A stretch of DNA of 8,920 nt from an uncultured Clostridia bacterium (lineage in GTDB: Bacteria; Bacillota; Clostridia; Oscillospirales; Acutalibacteraceae): contig CALCBQ010000183.1 in NCBI GenBank assembly GCA_937897215.1, positions 1-8,920 on the forward strand. The letters run 5' to 3'. Positions within the stretch are counted from its first letter, which is position 1. The number at the start of each line of letters is the position of its first letter. Under the pieces are notes generated by a model. The model had not been told where the DNA came from. It saw nothing but the letters and a program-made list of their open reading frames with translations, and ran no database searches. This document shows, in pieces, positions 1 to 5,676 of this stretch. The translations under genes were made by a program, and so were the position numbers.

Positions 1-1069
1 CAAAATCCATTGTTTTACCTGCAAGGAAGTTAAGACCGTCAGCATTAACTTCGTCCTCTTTAATAACAACTTCGCGCTTTGGTTTTGTAAACATAACAGA
101 TGTTTCAAAGAGCATTCTTACGCCATCTTGAATATACTGACCCATTGAGTGAAGGTCTGTTGAACAGATTACACTTGATGGGAAAATACCCTTACCGTCT
201 TTGCCTTCGCTTTCGCCGAAGAGTTGTTTGAACCATTCATTCATCATTGTGAAATCCGGCTCATAAGCAACCATAAGTTCAACTGCTTTGCCTTTACCTA
301 AAAGAATATTACGGATTGCAGCATATTTATAACAATCGTTATTCTGGATATCACAAACGCTGTAATCTTTGCGAGCATCCTGTGCGCCCTGCATCATTTT
401 TTGAATATCAATACCAGCAACAGCAATTGGAAGAAGGCCAACAGCAGTAAGAACTGAATATCTGCCACCAACATCATCAGGCACTACGAATGTTTCGTAA
501 CCTGCTTTGTCAGAGAACTCTTTAAGTGTTCCCTTTGCTTTATCTGTTGTAACATAAATACGTTTTGCAGCCTCTTCTTCGCCGTATTTATTGATGAGAA
601 GTTCACGGAAAATACGGAAAGCGATAGCAGGTTCAGTAGTTGTACCTGATTTTGAAATAACATTGATTGAAAAATCAACATCTTTTACAAGGTCAACAAG
701 TTCAGAAAGTGAGTTACCACTGATTGAGTTACCACTAAAATAGATATTTGGTGTATCTTTCTTAATAAGGTTGTAATTCTGTGATGTGCAGAATTCAATA
801 GCTGCACGAGCACCGAGATATGAACCGCCAATGCCAATAACAACAAGCGCTTTTGAATCACTTTTGATTTTTGCAGCTGCTTTTTTAATTCTTTCGAATT
901 CCTCTTTATCATAATCAACAGGAAGGTCAACCCAGCCTAAAAAGTCAGCACCTTCACCACTTTTATCAATAATTTTCTGATGAGCATCTTCTACTGCAGG
1001 CGCCATAGCCTTAAGTTCGTCATCAGTAATAAAATTCTTAACATAATTATCGTTAAGTTTTAACGCCAT
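1..1069 (-). CDS. pgi: Glucose-6-phosphate isomerase, 3'-truncated by window edge
   Basis: Interconverts glucose-6-phosphate and fructose-6-phosphate in the cytoplasm (glycolysis/gluconeogenesis). The visible 356 residues begin MALKLNDNY and run off the left edge; Firmicute GPIs are about 450 residues, so roughly 90 C-terminal residues, including the expected catalytic lysine, lie outside. Visible family marks are the sugar-phosphate loop SKSGTTTEP (about 139-147), GPI signature 1 DVGGRYSVLTAVGLLP (about 200-214), QLFGESEGKDGKG (about 282-294) holding the probable catalytic Glu286, and STDLHSMGQY (303-312) with His307. The 21-residue spacing of that Glu and His matches what I recall for the Geobacillus enzyme. 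The start is ATG 1067-1069, preceded by GAGGA (1080-1084) at a 10-nt spacing. It follows the carboxypeptidase gene on the same strand but has its own strong promoter. A 12-nt in-frame direct repeat (710-721, 725-736) encodes SGNSISGNS and does not alter the expected length. Confidence 0.97.
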   Translation of the reverse strand, partial: MALKLNDNYVKNFITDDELKAMAPAVEDAHQKIIDKSGEGADFLGWVDLPVDYDKEEFERIKKAAAKIKSDSKALVVIGIGGSYLGARAAIEFCTSQNYNLIKKDTPNIYFSGNSISGNSLSELVDLVKDVDFSINVISKSGTTTEPAIAFRIFRELLINKYGEEEAAKRIYVTTDKAKGTLKEFSDKAGYETFVVPDDVGGRYSVLTAVGLLPIAVAGIDIQKMMQGAQDARKDYSVCDIQNNDCYKYAAIRNILLGKGKAVELMVAYEPDFTMMNEWFKQLFGESEGKDGKGIFPSSVICSTDLHSMGQYIQDGVRMLFETSVMFTKPKREVVIKEDEVNADGLNFLAGKTMDF

Positions 1070-1106
1070 TTTGAATTAGTCCTCGCTTTGTGATAGTGTT
1101 TTTATT

Positions 1107-1135
1107 ATTTTACCCTAAAATCATAAGTTTTTCAA
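1107..1135 (-). promoter_or_regulatory. Sigma-A-type promoter of pgi
   Basis: Read on the minus strand, TTGAAA (1130-1135) and TAAAAT (1107-1112) are separated by exactly 17 nt. Predicted initiation near 1100 would give a leader of about 30 nt before the pgi start codon. The element sits in the 76-bp gap between the carboxypeptidase stop and pgi. No GC-rich terminator hairpin is visible in that gap, so some read-through from upstream is possible. Confidence 0.75.
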
Positions 1136-1145
1136 TAGATATTTA

Positions 1146-2299
1146 TCATTTTTTTGCAAAAGTTGACCATAAAATTCCAAACACAAAAAATACGCCTCTT
1201 TTCTCAACTTCGTTTTCACTTACAATTGGACAATCAGCCAGAATTTCGCCATCTTTTTCAAAATAAACTGTGCCGAGTTTCTGTCCTTTTTCCACAGGTG
1301 CTTCAACATCAACACAAAGGTCTACTCGTTGAGTTATACTGTTTTCTGTACCCTTTTTTATTAAAATCGGGTTAGGATTTTTAACAACAGGTGTAATTTT
1401 ATCTTGCTCGCCACAAAGAACCGTAACATCGGTAATCAAAGACATATCAATCTGTGGTTCAAAAATAGAGTAGTTTGCAAATCCCCAATTAAGTAATTTC
1501 TTTGCATCTTCGAAACGTTCTGTACTGTTATCGCTACCAAGCACTACAGCCACTAATTCCATACCCTCACGTTGTGCAGTTGCACTTATACAATAGCCCG
1601 CTTTTGATGTTGTACCTGTTTTTAGTCCTGTTGCACCCTCATAAAATCGGATTAATCTATTTGTATTAACTAACTCCGTCTCGCCGTTACGAAGTGAATC
1701 CATCCATATTGTTGTGTATTCTTTGATTTTTCGTGTTTCATAAGTTCACAACTCATAATTGCAATATCACGGGCAGTGGTGTAATGATTTTCTGCAGTAT
1801 CGTCGAGACCTGAACAATTTTCAAAATTTGTGTTTGTCATTCCAAGTTCGGCAGCTCTCTTATTCATAAGTGCGACAAAACTTGTTTCATCCCCCGCTAT
1901 ATATTCGGCAAGGGCGGTGCTTGCATCATTTGCACTTGCTACTGCTGCGGCTTTAATAAGTTCGTGAACTGTCATCACTTCGCCCTCTTTTAGCCAGATT
2001 TGTGAGCCACCCTTCGATGATGCTTCACGACTTGCGGTAACACGGTCTTCAAGTGTGATTTTGCCTTCGTCGAGGGCTTCCATAACAAGCAGAAGTGTCA
2101 TTATTTTCGTGATTGATGCAGGCGGTAATTTTTCATCTGCGTTCTTTTCCATTAACACCTGTCCGCTTGACATTTCCATTAGTATTGCAGATTTTGCAGA
2201 TAGTGTGCCTGCAAGCGTATCTGTTTCTTCTGCATATACAGGTATTGCTAATGGCACCATCAATAAAACACATAATAAAACTGAAATTATTTTTTTCAT
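1146..2299 (-). pseudogene. D-alanyl-D-alanine carboxypeptidase (DacF-like, peptidase S11), frameshifted
   Basis: Low-molecular-mass penicillin-binding protein that removes the terminal D-Ala from peptidoglycan stem peptides outside the membrane. The first frame (ATG 2299, stop at 1670) carries a signal peptide (1-23, cleavage after VYA), the catalytic SITK tetrad (Ser62, Lys65) and SAN (122-124). The second frame carries the third motif KTG in GATGLKTGTTSKAG, then the PBP5-type C-terminal beta domain, ending at 1146 with a hydrophobic tail (FFVFGILWSTF) that could act as membrane anchor. Restoring one A between GAAAAA and TCAAAG gives continuous family-like sequence (HEKIKEYTTIWMDSLRNG) and a protein of 374 residues, close to the usual 380-400. 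Unrepaired, translation stops before KTG, so the product should be inactive. A strong SD, GGAGGG (2306-2311), lies 6 nt before the ATG. All three active-site motifs are intact, so the lesion is either recent or a sequencing error. Confidence 0.93.
1727..1731 (-). other. Frameshift site in carboxypeptidase gene (A5 run, one base short)
   Basis: The coding strand reads CAC GAA AAA TCA AAG in the upstream frame. One extra A gives CAC GAA AAA ATC AAA GAA TAC, which continues straight into the downstream conserved frame. Homology on each side joins exactly here, so this homopolymer is the most economical position for the lost base. A single-tRNA slip of Lys-tRNA backward on AAAAA would also restore the frame, but no stimulatory stem-loop was recognised. 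Confidence 0.85.
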
Positions 2300-2305
2300 T
2301 CATAT

Positions 2306-2367
2306 CCCTCCAAAAAAATATATGAATGGGACAAATTAGTATATGAAAAAATCAAATATTATGTTAT
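2306..2367 (-). promoter_or_regulatory. Candidate promoter and SD for carboxypeptidase
   Basis: On the minus strand, ATAACA (2362-2367) and TATACT (2338-2343) are 18 nt apart, giving a leader of about 30 nt that contains the SD GGAGGG (2306-2311). The -35 matches the consensus at only four of six positions, so this is tentative. Its -35 overlaps the TATAAT of mtaB on the opposite strand, so the two divergent genes would compete for polymerase if both assignments are right. Confidence 0.35.
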
Positions 2368-2383
2368 AATGTGTTTTGGTGAT
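2343..2383 (+). promoter_or_regulatory. Promoter and SD of mtaB
   Basis: A perfect TATAAT (2365-2370) lies 16 nt downstream of ATGAAA (2343-2348, four of six matches). Seven bases after the -10 comes GGTGAT (2378-2383), the 3' part of the full anti-SD complement AGGAGGTGATC, followed by TTT and the ATG at 2387. Predicted initiation near 2377 leaves a leader of only about 10 nt, essentially the SD alone. Confidence 0.5.
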
Positions 2384-2386
2384 TTT

Positions 2387-3664
2387 ATGAAAGTGTTTTT
2401 CCACACTCTTGGGTGCAAGGTAAATCAATATGAAACCCAAGAAATGCGCGAACAACTGAATAAAAACGGATACACAGTTACCGAAAACGAAGATGATGCA
2501 GATGTTTTTGTTATCAACTCTTGTACAGTTACAAGTGAAAGCGACAGAAAGACACGTCAATGTGTTCGTCATTATAAAAAGAAACACCCTGAAAGCACAG
2601 TTGTACTAACAGGATGTATGCCACAATCTTTTCCCCAGATGGCAGAAAAACTCACGGAAGCAGATATTGTTTTAGGTAACAAAAACAACAAGATGCTTGT
2701 TTCATCATTAAATGAATATTATAGTGCTTCTTGCAGAGTTTTACATATGGAACAACACGAAAGTGGCGAACCACTTGTATCAAGCGGTATTTCTTCTTTT
2801 GAAGAGCGCACAAGGGCTACTCTTAAAATCGAAGACGGTTGCGACAGATTTTGTTCTTATTGTATAATTCCAAAAGCGCGCGGTCGTATAAGATGGAAAC
2901 CTATTGATGACATAAAAAGAGAAGTTGACGCATTGGCGGAAAATGGTTATCGCGAAATAGTACTTGTAGGTATAAATCTTTCGGCTTATGGTAAAGGTTC
3001 TGACCTTGATTTAGCTGATGCCATTTCGGTTGTAAGCGAAAATGATAAAATTGAGCGTATTCGTTTAGGCTCACTTGAGCCAGACCACATTACTGACGAA
3101 TTAATTGAGAAAATGTCAAAATGCGATAAACTGTGCCCACAGTTTCACATTTCGCTTCAAAGCGGTTGCGATAGAATACTTAAAAAGATGAATAGGCACT
3201 ACACAAGTGATGAATATTTTACTTTATGCGAGAAATTAAGAAAATCTTTTAAAGATTGCAAACTTACAACTGACATTATGGTTGGTTTTCCACAAGAAAG
3301 TGATGAGGATTTTGAAATCACAAAACGATTTGCAGAAAAAGTAGGATTCGAAAAAATACACATATTCCCCTACTCTCGCAGAAGTGGTACGGTTGCAGAC
3401 AAAATGGACGGTCAGATTGAAAAATCTGTAAAATCGCAACGAGTAGCAGAGGTATCAAAAGTTGCTGTTAAAATCAGAAATGAGTTTTTAACAAGACAAA
3501 TCGGCAAAACTCTTTCTGTTCTTATTGAAAGCAGACAAAGTGATGGAATGTATCTTGGCTACACCTCAAACTACACGCCTGTAAAATGCAAAAATGGTGT
3601 TGTTGGCGAAATAAAAGATGTGTTTATTACATCAGTTGAAGATGATTATTGTATAGGTAATTAA
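2387..3664 (+). CDS. mtaB: tRNA (N6-threonylcarbamoyladenosine-37) C2-methylthiotransferase MtaB
   Basis: Radical-SAM enzyme that converts t6A37 to ms2t6A37 in ANN-decoding tRNAs, using two [4Fe-4S] clusters. Numbered from the ATG at 2387 (425 residues): the N-terminal methylthiotransferase domain has the three cluster cysteines Cys10 (TLGCKVNQYET), Cys46 (NSCTVTSES) and Cys77 (LTGCMPQ). The radical-SAM triad is Cys152/156/159 in GCDRFCSYCIIPKARGR. A TRAM-type RNA-binding region closes the protein (about 363-425). TLGCKVNQYE and the short C-terminus fit MtaB better than MiaB or RimO. An in-frame ATG at 2369 overlaps the TATAAT, so it is unlikely to be used; 2387 starts with the usual MKVFFHTLGC and has GGTGAT just upstream. 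It is transcribed divergently from the carboxypeptidase gene and is not next to dnaJ/prmA/rsmE as in Bacillus subtilis. Confidence 0.96.
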   Translation: MKVFFHTLGCKVNQYETQEMREQLNKNGYTVTENEDDADVFVINSCTVTSESDRKTRQCVRHYKKKHPESTVVLTGCMPQSFPQMAEKLTEADIVLGNKNNKMLVSSLNEYYSASCRVLHMEQHESGEPLVSSGISSFEERTRATLKIEDGCDRFCSYCIIPKARGRIRWKPIDDIKREVDALAENGYREIVLVGINLSAYGKGSDLDLADAISVVSENDKIERIRLGSLEPDHITDELIEKMSKCDKLCPQFHISLQSGCDRILKKMNRHYTSDEYFTLCEKLRKSFKDCKLTTDIMVGFPQESDEDFEITKRFAEKVGFEKIHIFPYSRRSGTVADKMDGQIEKSVKSQRVAEVSKVAVKIRNEFLTRQIGKTLSVLIESRQSDGMYLGYTSNYTPVKCKNGVVGEIKDVFITSVEDDYCIGN

Positions 3665-3702
3665 AAAAATTACGGACAAGGGTTTTTCCTTGTCCGTTTT
3701 TT
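3663..3702. terminator. Bidirectional intrinsic terminator between mtaB and membrane-protein gene
   Basis: A perfect 10-bp stem, ACGGACAAGG (3672-3681) with CCTTGTCCGT (3688-3697), encloses a 6-nt GTTTTT loop. T6 (3697-3702) follows on the plus strand and A7 (3663-3669) precedes it, so the hairpin can terminate both mtaB and the convergent minus-strand gene, which stops at 3704. The same stem recurs at 4984-5008. Confidence 0.9.
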
Positions 3703-3703
3703 G

Positions 3704-4654
3704 TTATTTATCTAATCTTATAAATCTGTCCGCTTTTTTGCTTGTTGCTCTAAAAATCTCGCTTATTGTTGACCAAGTACCAAGTGCTGCAAACACAAGA
3801 CCAAGTCCCATATCTGCTAACACGCTTGTAAGTATACTTGAATCTGTTGCAAGAACATAAACATATGTATAAACTACATCTAATGCACTAAAAATTTCGC
3901 CTTCTTGCGACCACATAACCGCCATACCAATCATAATGGCAATACTTTCAGCCAAAACTACACAGAGAACTGTTGATATTATTATTGCAATACCCTTTGC
4001 TTTTGTTTCTTTACCGCCTAAAAGTTCATAGCCCTTCTTTGATGCTACACCAATGAAGAAACCAAACCAACCAACGAACCATCCAAAGTATGATGCAACC
4101 GTCCAAGGAATAGCACCAATGATTGCGCCTAAAAATGCACCGATAGTACCTATCGCCACACTACCTTGCTTTTGCCTTTCTTCTTTAACCGCATTAAGTT
4201 GCTCATCATCTCTGTTGAGGCAACCCTCATGAAGCATATATACCGCGCCATTCATAAGTGCAGGAACTCCTGTACCATTAAGTTCAAGCCCACAAGAACT
4301 ACAATACTCAACACCCTTTGCACCAAAAGAATCAAGCCCATCACAGAAACGCTCAATGAACTCTACAATTCTTTTCATTGTGCCAGGATTATCAAAAAAC
4401 TTAACAGTTACAGACGGCGTTGAAACTACACTATCGCTTATTCTGTAATCTTTTTTGATATTGTCGTCATTGAGCAAATCATAAACAGATTTCATTGCCT
4501 CGTCGCTTTCGAGTCGAGCAGAAACAGACAAACTTTTCCAACCGTTGCCCTCTTCCATCGACATCATATAACCACGATAAACGCCAAATGCTACGCCCTC
4601 TTTTACCTGCCAATTCTTTTCCTTTGCAAACTTTTTAATTGCACTACCTACCAT
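3704..4654 (-). CDS. Uncharacterised multi-pass membrane protein with CxxC...HxxC motif
   Basis: Function not recognised. Of 316 residues from the ATG at 4654, residues 1 to about 155 form a soluble, charged N-terminal region. It contains CSSCGLELNG (Cys118, Cys121) and HEGC (His142, Cys145), a plausible zinc-binding or zinc-ribbon-like site. The remainder is hydrophobic, with about four membrane segments near 164-185, 188-203, 219-240 and 277-299, and a KKGYELLGGKETK loop (206-218) of a type I recall from clostridial hypothetical membrane proteins. An ORF extends upstream to GTG 4663, but the SD AAGGAG (4663-4668) abuts that GTG and lies 8 nt before ATG 4654, so ATG is preferred. The gene is divergent from the RHH regulator across a palindrome-rich spacer and convergent with mtaB. 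A sensor or membrane-stress role is conceivable but not shown. The cysteine/histidine pattern could be incidental. Confidence 0.85.
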   Translation of the reverse strand: MVGSAIKKFAKEKNWQVKEGVAFGVYRGYMMSMEEGNGWKSLSVSARLESDEAMKSVYDLLNDDNIKKDYRISDSVVSTPSVTVKFFDNPGTMKRIVEFIERFCDGLDSFGAKGVEYCSSCGLELNGTGVPALMNGAVYMLHEGCLNRDDEQLNAVKEERQKQGSVAIGTIGAFLGAIIGAIPWTVASYFGWFVGWFGFFIGVASKKGYELLGGKETKAKGIAIIISTVLCVVLAESIAIMIGMAVMWSQEGEIFSALDVVYTYVYVLATDSSILTSVLADMGLGLVFAALGTWSTISEIFRATSKKADRFIRLDK

Positions 4655-4683
4655 TTTCCCCACTCCTTATTTTTTATGGATTT

Positions 4684-4700
4684 ATTAAGTACAACTTAAT
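4684..4700. repeat. Inverted repeat ATTAAGT-ACA-ACTTAAT at a transcription start
   Basis: Perfect 7-bp arms around a 3-bp centre, 17 bp in all, overlap the -10 edge and predicted start of the membrane-protein gene. The position is right for a repressor operator. A-T richness makes short palindromes easier to obtain by chance, so the regulatory reading is inference. Confidence 0.6.
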
Positions 4701-4726
4701 TATAACACATATTTTGAAAAATGCAA
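4699..4726 (-). promoter_or_regulatory. Extended -10 promoter of membrane-protein gene
   Basis: On the minus strand TTGCAT (4721-4726) is followed after 16 nt by TATAAT (4699-4704). A TG one base before the -10 gives TGTTATAAT, an extended -10. Predicted initiation near 4692 falls within the inverted repeat 4684-4700; the leader would be about 38 nt. Confidence 0.7.
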
Positions 4727-4752
4727 CCAAAAATGGTTATATAAATATAACC
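4725..4752. repeat. Overlapping inverted repeats in divergent promoter region
   Basis: GGTTATA (4735-4741) and TATAACC (4746-4752) form a perfect 7-bp inverted repeat around TAAA. The left arm also pairs with AACCA (4725-4729) across AAAA through TGGTT (4734-4738). The result is three TGGTT/GGTTATA-like half-sites in 28 bp, touching the -35 of the membrane-protein gene and the expected -35 zone of the RHH gene. Multiple short half-sites are typical of RHH dimers binding side by side; that this RHH protein binds here is inferred from adjacency. Confidence 0.6.
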
Positions 4753-4761
4753 TAAAATGAG

Positions 4762-4781
4762 TATAAAATATTTTTGGTGAT
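4762..4781 (+). promoter_or_regulatory. Probable -10 and SD of RHH gene
   Basis: TATAAA (4762-4767) is followed 8 nt later by GGTGAT (4776-4781), then TAAA and the ATG at 4786. No good -35 is present; the region 17 nt upstream is inside the inverted repeat 4735-4752. The SD and spacing match those of mtaB, which is the reason for choosing ATG 4786 over TTG 4774 or GTG 4777, as both of those overlap the SD. Confidence 0.45.
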
Positions 4782-4785
4782 TAAA

Positions 4786-4965
4786 ATGTTCAAAATTGAT
4801 AATGAAATGAAAAGCGCGAATATTCCAAGAACAGTAAGATTTACTGAACCTCTTTTTGAAAAATTGAATGAAACTGCATCTGAAAACAACATTTCTTTCA
4901 ACTTATTAGTTTTACAATGTTGCAAATATGCTTTAGATAATATGGAAGATAATTCAAAAAAATAA
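4786..4965 (+). CDS. Small ribbon-helix-helix (Arc/MetJ-type) DNA-binding protein
   Basis: Fifty-nine residues from ATG 4786 (MFKIDNEMKSANIPRTVRF). The segment PRTVRFTEPLFEKLNE fits the beta strand and first helix of an RHH fold, and NNISFNLLVLQCCKYALDNM fits the turn and second helix; such proteins dimerise, and the paired strand inserts into the major groove. The short charged N-terminus and lysine-rich tail are usual for the class. It is divergent from the membrane-protein gene, with palindromes in the shared spacer, which suggests autoregulation and control of that neighbour. RHH proteins also serve as antitoxins, but no toxin-sized partner ORF is adjacent. The hairpin at 4982-5010 closes the unit. 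The fold assignment comes from sequence pattern only. Confidence 0.82.
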   Translation: MFKIDNEMKSANIPRTVRFTEPLFEKLNETASENNISFNLLVLQCCKYALDNMEDNSKK

Positions 4966-4981
4966 TATTCGCAAAATTGCA

Positions 4982-5010
4982 AAACGGACAAGGTACCCCC
5001 TTGTCCGTTT
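4982..5010. terminator. Bidirectional terminator between RHH gene and lipoprotein gene
   Basis: AAACGGACAAGG (4982-4993) pairs perfectly with CCTTGTCCGTTT (4999-5010) around a TACCC loop, giving a 12-bp stem. It lies 16 bp after the RHH stop and 4 bp beyond the convergent lipoprotein stop. T-rich sequence follows on the plus strand (TTTAGTTTTATTT), and on the minus strand the stem's own T's run into TTTTGC. It shares its ten-base-pair ACGGACAAGG stem with the hairpin at 3672-3697. Confidence 0.85.
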
Positions 5011-5014
5011 AGTT

Positions 5015-5623
5015 TTATTTAACTTCGTATGAAACTGAATTTACAATATTGTCAGCGTTAAAACCAACTCTTAATTCAATTTTTCTACCTTTAGTATTTT
5101 TTCCTGTGTAAAAATACAATGTATCCTCGCCCGCGGTACTGTTGGGTTCGCCAAGCGCATCTACAATGGCATCTCGTGTAACGCCTACAGTAAGTGAGTC
5201 TGCAAAAAATACTTCTCTATTACCTGCTTTGGTGTTATTAAAGCTGTATTTTACAACAGTTGAATCCAAAACATTTACAGTTTCTTTGGTTTTGTTTTCA
5301 CACTTAACATCAATGCTTGTATTATCATTGACAATATTGATACTCGTGCTTTCGCCAGGTGCCAACGTTTTAATACTGATTGCATCGTAATTTCTTATTG
5401 TTAAACCTGATTTTTCTGCAAGTTCTTTTGGTGTGCATGGTATAGTCGCTTTTTTACCATCTGCAAAAGTGATTTCTCCGCTTTTCCAGTTTGATTTAAG
5501 TTTTTCTGCATCAAGTTTGATAGTAGTCTGTTGTGTTACATTATCATCTTTATTTTTATCAGTACAAGCAGTTATTGAAAAAGCTATAACTACAATTAAT
5601 AATAACGCTATTATTTTTTTCAT
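5015..5623 (-). CDS. Lipoprotein with BamE/SmpA-like C-terminal domain
   Basis: Predicted surface lipoprotein of 202 residues and unknown role. The N-terminus MKKIIALLLIVVIAFSITAC is a type II signal peptide with the lipobox cysteine at position 20, followed by a charged linker (TDKNKDDN). The middle (about 38-125) is a beta-rich region without a motif I can name. The C-terminal part, LTVGVTRDAIVDALGEPN then TLYFYTG and a final hydrophobic strand series, resembles the small BamE/SmpA/OmlA fold, where a GxTxxxVxxxLGxP helix precedes strands. In monoderms that fold occurs in diverse lipoproteins and does not imply outer-membrane assembly. The start ATG 5623 has AGAAAGGA (5632-5639) with an 8-nt spacing. 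It has its own promoter just beyond the beta-mannosidase stop. It may support envelope or solute binding; no substrate can be inferred. Confidence 0.85.
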   Translation of the reverse strand: MKKIIALLLIVVIAFSITACTDKNKDDNVTQQTTIKLDAEKLKSNWKSGEITFADGKKATIPCTPKELAEKSGLTIRNYDAISIKTLAPGESTSINIVNDNTSIDVKCENKTKETVNVLDSTVVKYSFNNTKAGNREVFFADSLTVGVTRDAIVDALGEPNSTAGEDTLYFYTGKNTKGRKIELRVGFNADNIVNSVSYEVK

Positions 5624-5645
5624 AATATCAATCCTTTCTGTTTAT

Positions 5646-5674
5646 ATTATACATTTTAACTCAATAAAAATCAA
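5646..5674 (-). promoter_or_regulatory. Sigma-A-type promoter of lipoprotein gene
   Basis: On the minus strand TTGATT (5669-5674) and a perfect TATAAT (5646-5651) are spaced by 17 nt. The -35 begins 3 bp after the beta-mannosidase stop (5677). Initiation near 5639 would start transcription right at the SD, giving a leader of about 16 nt. Confidence 0.75.
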
Positions 5675-5676
5675 TA

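Noticed and set aside
710..736. 12-nt direct repeat within pgi (TGAGTTACCACT twice)
   Set aside because: It encodes SGNSISGNS, which aligns with the usual GNSISG-type segment of GPIs without adding length, so it is coincidental coding rather than an inserted duplication.
1146..1703. C-terminal carboxypeptidase frame as a separate gene starting at ATG 1703
   Set aside because: No usable SD precedes that ATG, and the sequence starts mid-domain and lacks SxxK and SxN. It is the second half of the frameshifted gene.
1720..1745. Programmed -1 frameshifting as the normal mode of carboxypeptidase expression
   Set aside because: There is a run of five A's but no canonical X-XXY-YYZ heptamer in frame and no recognisable stimulatory hairpin; the family is not known to need a frameshift.
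2055..2339. Plus-strand open frames opposite the carboxypeptidase N-terminus
   Set aside because: They are complements of a well-conserved coding sequence with no SD or recognisable protein character.
4786..4965. RHH gene as antitoxin of a toxin-antitoxin pair
   Set aside because: No small toxin-like frame overlaps or follows it before the terminator at 4982, and the divergent neighbour is a 316-residue membrane protein.
4752..4991. Minus-strand open frame across the RHH gene
   Set aside because: It is antisense to the RHH coding region and passes through promoter and terminator elements. It has no SD or family resemblance.
3672..5010. Segment between the twin hairpins as a mobile element
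   Set aside because: There is no transposase or integrase and no target-site duplication, and the hairpins are placed exactly where terminators are needed.
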